Part shown: positions 9,326 through 16,737 of the stretch, piece by piece
How positions within the stretch are numbered: position 1 is the first letter of the stretch
Layout of the letters: each line of letters begins with the position of its first letter
Origin: Thermoplasmatales archaeon E-plasma
GTDB lineage: Archaea; Thermoplasmatota; Thermoplasmata; Thermoplasmatales; Thermoplasmataceae
Assembly: GCA_000496135.1 (NCBI GenBank)
Contig: KI542675.1
Span: 248,001-312,000 of the forward strand
Length of the DNA: 64,000 nucleotides
Reading direction: 5' to 3'
Notes under the pieces: model-generated
Databases searched by the model: none
The model's input: only the letters and a program-made list of their open reading frames with translations
Told to the model about the DNA's origin: nothing
Translations under genes and position numbers: made by a program

Positions 9326-10963
9326 TTAATCCTCTCCGCCCATTCCTCCTTCGCCGCCAGGTCCGCCTGGAGCTCCAGCACCGCCTTTTGATCCCTTCGT
9401 GGCAATGACATCATCAATTCTTAATATCATAACTGCGGCTTCGGTTGCGGCATCTATAGCCTGTTTGCCAACCCTAATAGGCTCAATAACACCGATTTTG
9501 TCCATATCTTCAATTTCCCCGCTATATACGTTTATTCCTGCGTTTTTCTTTCCCTTGGCGTGAGCATTTCTAAGGTTGATTATAACATCAATAGCTCCCA
9601 GACCCGCATTCTCTGAGAGAGCTCTTGGGATCTCTTCAACAGCATTTGCAAATCTTTCAATTGCTAACTGTTGTCTTCCTCCAATCTTTGTGGCATATTC
9701 TCTTATGTGGAATGCTATTTCACTTGCTGCAGAACCTCCACCAGAAACATACTTCCCATCTTCAACAGCAGCTGCTACAACATGAATTGAATCAACTATT
9801 GACCTCTCAATTTCATCTGCTACGTGCTCTGTTCCACCCCTGACAAGTATACTTACTGCTTTAGGATTCTTGCATCCTGTTACGAAGGTAAGGTAGTCAT
9901 CTCCAATTTTTACCTGCTCTACTGTTTCTGCCGCGCCAAGATCCGAAGAGCTTAGTTCGTCCATTGATGATGCAATTGCAGCTCCAGTGGCCTTTGCCAA
10001 TTTTTCCATATCGCTTTTCTTCACTCTTCTGACTGCATAAATCCCTTCTTTTGCAAGATAATGCTGTGCCAGATCATCGATTCCCTTCTGGGTTATGAGA
10101 ACATTAGCCCCTGAATCCTTTACCTTCTTTACCATTTCCTTCAGCAGGGATTCCTCCTGTGATAGAAACTTCTGAATCATTGACGGGTCGTCTATTCTAA
10201 TGTTTGTGTCAAATTCTGGTTTTTTGATTTCAAGTGCTGCATTCAACAAAGCAATTTTTGCTTTTTTAACTGTGTCAGGCATTCCGGGATGAACTTTTTC
10301 CTTATCTACAATAATTCCTGATATTAGCTCGCTGTCCTCAATGTCTCCACCCTGTTTCTTCACTATCTGAACATTATCCAGGTCAACTGAATATCCAGTT
10401 TCTGTTTTCTCTGCAACCGCCTTAATTGCTTCATGCGATATCTCACCAAGTTTGTCTCTGCTTCCTGAGGCAGATTTACTGCTCAGTGAAGTTTGAGCCA
10501 TTTTAACAAGAAGAGCTTTGTCATTTATTGAAACTGGTTTGGACATCTGATCCAGGATTTCCTTAGCCTTTTCAGCTCCCATTCTGTAACCTTCTGCTAT
10601 AACAGTTGGGTGGACTTCCTGATTTATTAATCCCTCAGCTTCCTGAAGAAGTGCGCCAGAGATAATAACAGCTGTTGTAGTTCCATCGCCAACAAAGGAA
10701 TCCTGAGTCTTGGAAACCTCTACCATCATTTTGGCAGCAGGGTGCTCTACATCCATTTCTTTCAGAATTGTCACCCCATCATTTGTTATTACAATATCGC
10801 CGAGGGAATCTACAAGCATCTTGTCCATTCCTCTTGGTCCAAGGCTTGATCTTACTGCTGCTGCTATGCTCTTGGCTGCTTCAATATTGCCTTTCATGGC
10901 ATCTTTTCCGGTTTCTCTTTTAGCTCCTTCTTTTAATATGAATATTGGTTGTCCTCCTATCAT
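9326..10963 (-). CDS. thsB: Thermosome subunit (group II chaperonin, beta-like)
   Basis: A 545-aa subunit of the archaeal double-ring chaperonin that folds proteins using ATP. Nucleotide-site motifs are intact: NDGVTIL at residues 61-67 and GDGTTT at 92-97, with [11 protein letters not shown] at 40-50. The tail is a Gly-rich run ending GGED, typical of chaperonin C-termini that line the cavity. From memory the N-terminal half is closest to the beta subunit of Thermoplasma, hence the symbol; no alignment was run. A TATA box lies about 30 nt upstream, and a perfect inverted repeat further upstream may be a regulatory site. A second (alpha) subunit gene is not in this window. Confidence 0.96.
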   Translation of the reverse strand: MIGGQPIFILKEGAKRETGKDAMKGNIEAAKSIAAAVRSSLGPRGMDKMLVDSLGDIVITNDGVTILKEMDVEHPAAKMMVEVSKTQDSFVGDGTTTAVIISGALLQEAEGLINQEVHPTVIAEGYRMGAEKAKEILDQMSKPVSINDKALLVKMAQTSLSSKSASGSRDKLGEISHEAIKAVAEKTETGYSVDLDNVQIVKKQGGDIEDSELISGIIVDKEKVHPGMPDTVKKAKIALLNAALEIKKPEFDTNIRIDDPSMIQKFLSQEESLLKEMVKKVKDSGANVLITQKGIDDLAQHYLAKEGIYAVRRVKKSDMEKLAKATGAAIASSMDELSSSDLGAAETVEQVKIGDDYLTFVTGCKNPKAVSILVRGGTEHVADEIERSIVDSIHVVAAAVEDGKYVSGGGSAASEIAFHIREYATKIGGRQQLAIERFANAVEEIPRALSENAGLGAIDVIINLRNAHAKGKKNAGINVYSGEIEDMDKIGVIEPIRVGKQAIDAATEAAVMILRIDDVIATKGSKGGAGAPGGPGGEGGMGGED

Positions 10964-10989
10964 AACTATCAGCTAAGTAAAAATAAACT

Positions 10990-10999
10990 TCTATATAAG
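10990..10999 (-). promoter_or_regulatory. TATA box for thermosome gene
   Basis: On the minus strand this reads CTTATATAGA, centred about 31 nt before the ATG at 10963, predicting a leader of only a few bases. Confidence 0.5.
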
Positions 11000-11033
11000 C
11001 TTTTATATTGACAATGTGATAATAGATACATAG

Positions 11034-11057
11034 AATCAATAGGCTGATGTATTGATT
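11034..11057. promoter_or_regulatory. Inverted repeat upstream of thermosome, possible operator
   Basis: Perfect 8-bp arms AATCAATA (11034-11041) and TATTGATT (11050-11057) with an 8-bp spacer. It lies about 35-60 bp upstream of the thermosome TATA box and about 90 bp upstream of the DUF1805 promoter on the other strand. The position fits an activator or heat-shock regulator site, but no known motif is recognised. Confidence 0.35.
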
Positions 11058-11147
11058 GAAATTATGAGATTTAAATTGATCACTTGAAAACCTTCAAATG
11101 AAAAGTCAAAATTATACGAAAATATGAGTTATTTTCGAATAAATAGA

Positions 11148-11156
11148 TTATATATA
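11148..11156 (+). promoter_or_regulatory. TATA box deciding the DUF1805 start
   Basis: TTATATATA is centred 25 nt before the ATG at 11177. It favours that ATG over an in-frame TTG nine bases upstream, since transcription should begin at about 11177. Confidence 0.55.
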
Positions 11157-11176
11157 CCCTTTTAGGATTGTTGAAT

Positions 11177-11464
11177 ATGGTGGAAACAAAGGAAATGACA
11201 ATTGAAGGCAAGTCTTTTACTTATCTAAAGATGGATATGGAAAAGGCTCCGCTTGTTCTTATTAAGGGGAAAACAGGCTATGTTATGTGTGGTTACCTGA
11301 ATATGGAAACAGCTGACAAGTTGGGCGATACTGCGATCAGAGTAAAGGGAGTAAAAGATGCCGAATCAATTCTGGCATCCAATGTAGAGGCAGTTTCATT
11401 GAAAGCAAAGGCATTGGGTATAGAAGTGGGAATGCCGGTTAAATCAATTATATCCAAATTGTAA
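11177..11464 (+). CDS. DUF1805 domain protein
   Basis: A 95-aa protein that fits the DUF1805 family (YunC-like), known from archaea and Firmicutes and of unknown function. Seen here: a compact alpha/beta protein with APLVLIKGKTGYVMCGYLN in the core, where the Cys is the family's conserved cysteine, and a basic-poor C-terminal half. No signal peptide or membrane segment. The gene stands alone, divergent from the thermosome gene with a 200-bp shared intergenic region that holds both promoters. A longer reading from TTG 11168 is possible but is not supported by the promoter spacing. Confidence 0.78.
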   Translation: MVETKEMTIEGKSFTYLKMDMEKAPLVLIKGKTGYVMCGYLNMETADKLGDTAIRVKGVKDAESILASNVEAVSLKAKALGIEVGMPVKSIISKL

Positions 11465-11563
11465 TTTGCTAAATCGTTAATGTTGGATTTATAAAGTTCT
11501 CCAGCTTCTCCCATTAAACCTTATAGATTTAATGTCCAAAATAGTGGAATAGATGATAATCAC

Positions 11564-12049
11564 ATGATTGAAAAAGCATCCGAAAAGAAAGCATCAGTTG
11601 CATTGGTTTTCCATAAAAGTGAATTCATTCTTCTTAAAAGAAAGAAAAGGGATAACGATCCATGGTCAGGAGACTATTGCCTTCCAGGAGGGTTCTCTAA
11701 AAATGTAGAAACACTCAAGGAAACGGCAAAGAGGGAGTTTGAAGAGGAGACAGGAATAAATTCATCGCTTTTGGAATATATTCAATCTATGAATTATTTT
11801 GAACCAATGAAGGGCATCGGTGTTAAGGTATACCCATTTGTTTTTTCACTGAAGGAGAAGAAAGAACTCAAAATTGGAGATGAAATTGAGTGGGGAAGTT
11901 TTGAAAATATAACCTCTTTCACACGGGGAAGAGATGAAGTCAGAGGAGATGCTTTTATTAAGGGAAAAATAGTAATCTGGGGACTTACATTTAGAATACT
12001 GGATATGTTCTTTTCCGGTAAAAAATCATTTTTTGACAGACCTGAATAA
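11564..12049 (+). CDS. Nudix hydrolase (CoA-pyrophosphatase-like)
   Basis: A 161-aa protein with a complete Nudix box, G-x5-E-x7-REFEEETGI, at about residues 45-67, the Mg-binding catalytic helix that cleaves nucleoside diphosphates linked to another moiety. The sequence before it (DPWSGDYCLPGGF) and the trailing ...GIGVKVYPFVF region resemble NUDT7/NudL-type CoA pyrophosphatases more than ADP-ribose or 8-oxo-dGTP enzymes, but that is a weak assignment. The stop is followed 20 bp later by the opposite-facing GHMP kinase stop. Start is the first ATG after an upstream TATA-like TTATAGATT at 11521-11529, giving a short leader. Confidence 0.85.
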   Translation: MIEKASEKKASVALVFHKSEFILLKRKKRDNDPWSGDYCLPGGFSKNVETLKETAKREFEEETGINSSLLEYIQSMNYFEPMKGIGVKVYPFVFSLKEKKELKIGDEIEWGSFENITSFTRGRDEVRGDAFIKGKIVIWGLTFRILDMFFSGKKSFFDRPE

Positions 12050-12069
12050 GAGATAGCGCATATTCTAAA

Positions 12070-13062
12070 TCATTTAATTATCCTTGTACCGAGGGGGGAC
12101 GTGGATATTCTTGTTACGAATGTTGATATCTTGGTCATTTCCATCTGGATAGATGTGAGTTTCTCCGGCTCAGCCATAATAAGAACAAATCCCTGGTTTC
12201 CTCCACCGAGGAGTCTTGCAGCCTTCGCACCCATGGAAATTGATCTCGTAATTATTGCCTCAATTTTTTCAGACGATACATTTTTTCCAAGGTTTTTCTT
12301 CACATTCCAACCCTGGTTTATAAGGTTGTAAAAGAGTTGAAAATCACTTTGCATAAGTGCTTTTTGCATTTGTTCTGCAATATTCTTCATCTCCAGCAGT
12401 CTTTTTATTGTTTCATGGTCCCCTGTTTTTGATTTAGAAACCTGATCCCCTAATATGGCACTGCTTTCCCTTGTCCTTCCAGAATACACGAGGAGCATTC
12501 TTTCGTCAATGTATTCACTTATAGCATTTGCTTTAAAATATTCTGCCCTTACTTTATTTCCTTTGAATTCCATGAACTTGAATCCACCAAATGAAATAGC
12601 ATATGGGTCCTGTTTTCCAAGAGTTATGCCAAAAAAATCTCTCTCCCTCCTATAAGCCTCCTCCGCAAGCTCCATCCTTGAGATTTCTTCACCCCTCAAT
12701 TCATGAATTATCATAAGCAGTGCGGTTATAAGGGCCGATGAAGAACCCAATCCTGAACCAGGAGGCACCTCGTCTGATATAAATATTCTCCCTGTCCTTA
12801 TCCCGAATTCACCCATGAGTTCAATGATCTTGTTTTGCACATTATTTTCTTCATGATTACCTAAAACAAATGTTTTGAGAAAGTCTCTAGATGAGATTTC
12901 AACTGGATATGAATCCTCCCGGTAAGTTACGAAAACCCCTCTCTCAATAGTAGAATTAACCACAGAGCCGCCATAATCTTCAACAAAAGGTGAAATATCT
13001 GTTCCTCCGCCCGCAAAACTTACCCTCAATGGACTGAAAGCTAGGGTGTTTTTCCCTGTCAC
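12070..13062 (-). CDS. GHMP-family sugar kinase, D,D-heptose 7-phosphate kinase-like
   Basis: A 330-aa small-molecule kinase. The N-terminal PLRVSFAGGGTDISPF (residues 11-26) is the substrate motif of D-glycero-D-manno-heptose 7-phosphate kinases (HddA). The GHMP ATP loop PPGSGLGSSSA follows at about 100-110, and the C-terminal GAKAARLLGGGNQGF loop is motif 3. Start is GTG. HddA makes the heptose 1,7-bisphosphate needed for GDP-heptose, used in surface glycans. No GmhA or GmhB homologue is beside it, though an HddC-like nucleotidyltransferase lies at 55846. Other sugar-phosphate substrates are possible. Confidence 0.85.
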   Translation of the reverse strand: MTGKNTLAFSPLRVSFAGGGTDISPFVEDYGGSVVNSTIERGVFVTYREDSYPVEISSRDFLKTFVLGNHEENNVQNKIIELMGEFGIRTGRIFISDEVPPGSGLGSSSALITALLMIIHELRGEEISRMELAEEAYRRERDFFGITLGKQDPYAISFGGFKFMEFKGNKVRAEYFKANAISEYIDERMLLVYSGRTRESSAILGDQVSKSKTGDHETIKRLLEMKNIAEQMQKALMQSDFQLFYNLINQGWNVKKNLGKNVSSEKIEAIITRSISMGAKAARLLGGGNQGFVLIMAEPEKLTSIQMEMTKISTFVTRISTSPLGTRIIK

Positions 13063-13220
13063 AGCAATGTGAAGTTAACAGGGTTTAAAAGATTTACACA
13101 TCTTGCGGTCATTATGGATCAACTTCAATCTTTTGCATTCATTGATAACAGTAAAATTAAGAACCCCTTCTACAATGATAATGTAAAGAATCATATTCCA
13201 TTACACATTATTCTCTAAAG

Positions 13221-13230
13221 GTATATAGAA
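13221..13230 (+). promoter_or_regulatory. TATA box for rfcL
   Basis: GTATATAGAA is centred about 38 nt before the rfcL ATG at 13264 and about 25 nt before a five-codon ORF starting at 13250. Transcription would start near 13250, leaving a short leader with GGTGAT as a possible ribosome site. Confidence 0.45.
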
Positions 13231-13263
13231 GAAGTTTCATGGAGAAAAGATGAAGGTGATGGG

Positions 13264-14550
13264 ATGAAAGGATTGTTCTGGAATGATTTTTACAGGCCGA
13301 AGAGTTTGGATGATACCCTGATGGCCAACGACATAAGAATTAAAATAAAGGGCTGGGTTGAATCATGGCAAAGGGGAGAAGTCACCAAGAATGCATTGAT
13401 TCTTTGGGGTGATCCGGGACTTGGAAAAACAACCACTGCCTTTGCAATTGCAAATGAACTTGAGGTTCCGGTAATAGAAATGAATGCTTCGGATCTGAGA
13501 GATCGCCAGAGCATTAAGAACATCGCAGGTCTTGCCTCAATTTACATGGACCTTTTCTCAATTGAGAAGAAAGGGTGCTCCAAAGTTATCCTTATGGATG
13601 AAGCAGACAACATAAACGATTCAAGGTCTAAAAATGGAAGTTCAGACACCGGTGGAATGAATGAACTTCTCAATGTAATCAGGAACACTCGTAATCCCGT
13701 AATAATCACAATGAATGATTATTACGGTTTTAGACGAAAAAGCGGCGGTAGCGATATAATAAACAATTCTCTTTCAATTGAGTTCAAACTTTACAACAGG
13801 AGGAGAGATATTGACTATAACGAGAATGTACGGAAACTTCGGACGAACATCATAAAAATTGTTGAAGAGAATGGCTTTAGAATTTCTCAGAATGATGTGA
13901 GTGTTATAATCGAGAGAAATTTCCCCGATATCCGTGGAATCATAAACGATGTTCAGTCCATAGCAATAAACAGCAACAGTTCAATGATGGAGAATCTGGC
14001 CGAGGGTCAAAGAGATTCTGCAACATCGATCTTTGAAATAATGAAAGAGATATTCAGGGGAAGAAATTATGAGAAAATATTTGAGTTACTTCGCGACAAA
14101 GATTTTGACACATCTGACCTGGTATTATGGATAGATAACAATCTTCCCATGGAAGCTGAAGATCCATTAGATCTTGTTAATGCATATGAGATATTATCTA
14201 CTGCAGATATCTATCTGGGGAGAGTTATTAAAAAACAGCATTTCCGCTATAAGGTCTATGCTGAAGATATATCCGCGGGCGTCTTTAATGGAATATCCAC
14301 CGTTAACAAAAAATTTGTTAAATACGAGTTTCCTTCAATGATTATGAGCATGTCTCGCTCGAAAGGCTCTAGATCAGCAAGGAAGAACGCACTGAAGAAA
14401 ATTGGAAAAATCACACATACATCCTCAAAGGGTGCCACTGATCTTCTTTGGTTTTATTCGGCAATCGCTTCAACCTCAAAAGAAAACAAAATTGAGCTTA
14501 TGGAACTTATAGGACTTGATGAAAAAGAGATGGAGATTATAACGGGTTGA
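13264..14550 (+). CDS. rfcL: Replication factor C large subunit
   Basis: A 428-aa AAA+ ATPase of the clamp loader that opens PCNA onto primed DNA. Walker A GDPGLGKTT is at residues 49-57, Walker B VILMDEAD at 108-115, and the N-terminal FYRPKSLDD is the usual RFC box. The sensor/lid and C-terminal collar domains follow. Length suits the large rather than the small subunit, and the arginine finger SRC motif of small subunits is absent. A five-codon upstream ORF ends on the start codon (see findings). Its 3' end overlaps the convergent pop5 gene by 14 bp. Confidence 0.93.
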   Translation: MKGLFWNDFYRPKSLDDTLMANDIRIKIKGWVESWQRGEVTKNALILWGDPGLGKTTTAFAIANELEVPVIEMNASDLRDRQSIKNIAGLASIYMDLFSIEKKGCSKVILMDEADNINDSRSKNGSSDTGGMNELLNVIRNTRNPVIITMNDYYGFRRKSGGSDIINNSLSIEFKLYNRRRDIDYNENVRKLRTNIIKIVEENGFRISQNDVSVIIERNFPDIRGIINDVQSIAINSNSSMMENLAEGQRDSATSIFEIMKEIFRGRNYEKIFELLRDKDFDTSDLVLWIDNNLPMEAEDPLDLVNAYEILSTADIYLGRVIKKQHFRYKVYAEDISAGVFNGISTVNKKFVKYEFPSMIMSMSRSKGSRSARKNALKKIGKITHTSSKGATDLLWFYSAIASTSKENKIELMELIGLDEKEMEIITG

Positions 14551-14833
14551 CCTTCTCTGTTCTATCTTTTATTACGCCCTTACACTTTTTAATTGTTCCA
14601 CTTACCGTTTCAACATTAATTCCACTAAAGTTAGTTTCAATATAGGAGCAAATTTTCTGCTTCTTAAATTGATCGGTCAAAAAGATGTAAAAGCCTTCCG
14701 ATTTGAACTTTCTTTTTATATTAAAAAGGCGGCTCAGTGCATTCTCCATTTTAATCAATTCTTCAATATTATCTCCATAATAGACGAGAACATACCTCTT
14801 CCTGATTAACGAGCTTTTCAATTGCATCTCCAT
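14537..14833 (-). CDS. rnp2: RNase P protein component 2 (Pop5/Rnp2-like), short
   Basis: A 98-aa basic protein. The N-terminus LKSSLIRKRYVLVYY fits the Pop5 opening (LRxRKRY), and the C-terminal VETVSGTIKKCK (residues 75-86) matches the conserved SGTIK signature. Pop5 binds the RNase P RNA catalytic domain with Rpp30 and helps 5' maturation of tRNA. At 98 aa it is shorter than the usual archaeal form of about 120-150; the middle seems trimmed. A start at the second ATG (14827) has better TATA spacing. Convergent with rfcL, overlapping by 14 bp. The alternative is an unrelated small RNA-binding protein. Confidence 0.72.
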   Translation of the reverse strand: MEMQLKSSLIRKRYVLVYYGDNIEELIKMENALSRLFNIKRKFKSEGFYIFLTDQFKKQKICSYIETNFSGINVETVSGTIKKCKGVIKDRTEKVNPL

Positions 14834-15356
14834 GGAATCATTCGAAATAAATGATTACTTTTTTAGGTTGAAATGTCGAAATGCCCAGGGGCCAGAGCAC
14901 AGTCATCCGGTTCAATTTCCTGTTCGTTGTGGATCAAGTGTTTGGTTTAAAGCTATCACTTAAATTCTGTTCATTTTCATTTACCCTCATTGTATCCATT
15001 TTAAGGTCATTTAAGCAGAAAGTTCACGGCTCAAGTCATGCATAAAAATCAGCATGCAATGATTGATCCAGAATGACATTGACATGAGGTTGTGAGGGTC
15101 TCCATTCCGCAATCTGAGCAAAGGAACAGGATTAAGACGTATCCAGATTGCATACATACGGGATATATGCAAGCGGATCACTGATACTCACAGAGGCGCA
15201 AATTTCAGGACTGGAAAGATGCCGCAATATGGCAATGTATTCTCACAAAACCGTCGGAACCTTGAAGGATGAAGGCGAAAATGAAGTAAAAGTGAGAACC
15301 GCACATGCCTTAGCTGTGGGAGTATGTCAGATTTTCGTAACACACTATTGTAAAGG
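14834..15356. other. Intergenic stretch with no supported gene
   Basis: About 520 bp without a convincing coding region. A 74-codon open frame at 15148-15372 has no recognisable similarity and runs over the L15e promoter. The right part (15130-15320) looks less AT-rich than the flanks and holds a perfect 7-bp inverted pair, TTCTCAC at 15240-15246 and GTGAGAA at 15292-15298, so a structured RNA or decayed insertion sequence is possible. I could not match it to RNase P RNA or SRP RNA. Confidence 0.3.
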
Positions 15357-15365
15357 TATTTATTA
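15357..15365 (+). promoter_or_regulatory. TATA-like box for L15e
   Basis: TATTTATTA lies about 47 nt before the L15e ATG, predicting a leader of about 20 nt, longer than that of most genes here. Confidence 0.4.
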
Positions 15366-15407
15366 CACTTAATAATATGCGCTGGTATTCTAACAGGGTA
15401 GAAAGAG

Positions 15408-16004
15408 ATGGATAGAGTTTCAGGTTCATACGATGTAGTTAAGGAAGCGTGGAAATCACTAAAAGAGTCAGAGATTTACAACATGCACAAGCAGAGAATG
15501 ATTGCATGGAGAAACGGGCCGGCAATGGAGAGACTTGAATATCCAACAAGGCTTGACAGAGCAAGAAATCTTGGCTACAAATCAAAAAGAGGATATGCCA
15601 TAGTGAGAGCCAGAGTAAGAAGGGGGGGAAGCAACCGTCCGAAGATCATGGGTGGAAGAAGGGCAAGAAGATTAGCCTACAACAAACTTACAAGAAAGAA
15701 GAGTTTACAGTGGATTGCGGAAGAGAGAATTGCAGATAAATACCCAAATATGGAAGTCCTAAATTCATACTATGTTGGAGAAGATGGATATTACAAATAT
15801 TATGAAGCCATACTTGTGGATAAGAACGTTCCAGAAATATTCAACGACAGGAATATTTCATGGATAGCTGAACCCCAAAATAAGGGAAGAGTATACAGGG
15901 GTCTTACTTCAGCTGGTTATAAGACAAGAGGATTAAGAACTGGTAGGAAAGGATCGGCAAAGAGCAGGCCATCAATAAGATCAAATAACAGACTGAGAAG
16001 ATAA
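15408..16004 (+). CDS. rpl15e: 50S ribosomal protein L15e
   Basis: A 198-aa, strongly basic protein of the large ribosomal subunit, found only in archaea and eukaryotes. Diagnostic stretches are [20 protein letters not shown] near 47-66, RRGGSNRPK following it, and the C-terminal [19 protein letters not shown]. Length equals that of typical archaeal L15e. It is followed 11 bp later by tRNA-Ser, so the two may share a transcript. L15e binds 23S rRNA across several domains. Confidence 0.97.
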   Translation: MDRVSGSYDVVKEAWKSLKESEIYNMHKQRMIAWRNGPAMERLEYPTRLDRARNLGYKSKRGYAIVRARVRRGGSNRPKIMGGRRARRLAYNKLTRKKSLQWIAEERIADKYPNMEVLNSYYVGEDGYYKYYEAILVDKNVPEIFNDRNISWIAEPQNKGRVYRGLTSAGYKTRGLRTGRKGSAKSRPSIRSNNRLRR

Positions 16005-16015
16005 ACAACAGGAAT

Positions 16016-16097
16016 GCCGAGGTGGCCCAGCGGTACGGCGCCAGACTTGAGATCTGGTTCCCTTTGTGGATCGGGAGTTCGAATCTCCCTCTCGGCG
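16016..16097 (+). tRNA. tRNA-Ser (anticodon UGA)
   Basis: A full class II cloverleaf. Acceptor GCCGAGG pairs with TCTCGGC, with a G-T at the seventh pair. The anticodon stem CCAGA/TCTGG encloses loop CTTGAGA, giving anticodon TGA. A long variable arm follows, then the T arm GGGAG-TTCGAAT-CTCCC. The discriminator base is G, as required for serine. CCA is not encoded and no intron is seen. A T run follows 3 nt after the discriminator. Confidence 0.95.
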
Positions 16098-16100
16098 TAC

Positions 16101-16107
16101 TTTTTTT
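16101..16107 (+). terminator. T-tract terminator after tRNA-Ser
   Basis: Seven consecutive T residues start 3 nt after the tRNA-Ser discriminator base, a typical archaeal stop signal for tRNA genes. Confidence 0.55.
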
Positions 16108-16175
16108 GTATCCTGTAAATTAATATCTAAAAAATCTCATAATAGAAGGTCTTTAAGTATCATAGGATTTGTGCT

Positions 16176-16328
16176 TTACATTTTCCCTGGTTTTTTGTAA
16201 CTGGATAATTCAGCTTTACATTTGGGGCATAAGGTTTCAGATTCTGGAAGTAAATCCACTCTCATAATGTCGTTTTCCCCTTTCTCAATCTGGAAGAAAT
16301 CACCGCATCTCTTACATCTGACCAGCAT
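16176..16328 (-). CDS. Small zinc-ribbon protein (50 aa)
   Basis: A 50-aa reading frame between tRNA-Ser and the MazG-like gene, easily missed by size cut-offs. It begins MLVRCKRCGDFFQIEK and has a second pair LCPKCKAEL near residue 34, giving a CxxC-x(~27)-CxxC zinc ribbon or rubredoxin-like knuckle. The C-terminus is basic (SYKKPGKM). A GGTGAT ribosome-site match lies about 10 nt before the ATG. Such small ribbons occur in transcription, translation and DNA-binding proteins, so function cannot be assigned. The two regular cysteine pairs and ribosome site make it likely to be real. Confidence 0.75.
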   Translation of the reverse strand: MLVRCKRCGDFFQIEKGENDIMRVDLLPESETLCPKCKAELSSYKKPGKM

Positions 16329-16413
16329 TTTCACGCTCTATCACCCTTGATGTCACATTTGGAGGTTAGGCATTTTATAACTTAGTTAATATGTCTAATA
16401 ATTATAACAATAC

Positions 16414-16635
16414 ATGGTTAATAAAGAAATGCTTGATGAAATTTATGCCGAGATCCACCTGGCGAGGCAAAAGTACAGGAAAATAACAAGTTTGCACGAG
16501 GCGCATTCAATAATAATGGAAGAATTTGACGAATTCTGGTTTGCCATAAAAAATAAGGAAGAACGGGAAAAGATAAGGAAAGAGTTGATCCAGGTAATAT
16601 CTGCAGGTATAATGACATTGGAAGATCTGTTTTGA
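16414..16635 (+). CDS. Small MazG-like protein
   Basis: A 73-aa, mostly helical protein. IMEEFDEFWFAI followed about 20 residues later by KELIQVISAGIMTLEDL resembles the helix pair of all-alpha NTP pyrophosphatases (MazG/HisE type), where the EExxE and following acidic positions bind Mg. Here EEFDE keeps the first acidic set, but the second site (E..Q) is weaker, so catalytic activity is uncertain. Family enzymes remove non-canonical nucleotides. A TATA-like TTAGTTAATAT sits about 27 nt before the ATG. It is a single gene facing MFS on the same strand. Confidence 0.65.
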   Translation: MVNKEMLDEIYAEIHLARQKYRKITSLHEAHSIIMEEFDEFWFAIKNKEEREKIRKELIQVISAGIMTLEDLF

Positions 16636-16737
16636 GTGAAGTAATTCACGTTGATTCAAAAAGGTGAATTTTTCGTAATTTTCAGGTCAACCATATTAAA
16701 TATTTGAAGCATATAAGGTATTTTACGGTGTCATCGC

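Noticed and set aside
15148-15372. 74-codon plus-strand frame before L15e
   Set aside because: No recognisable similarity, runs over the likely L15e promoter, and no ribosome site.
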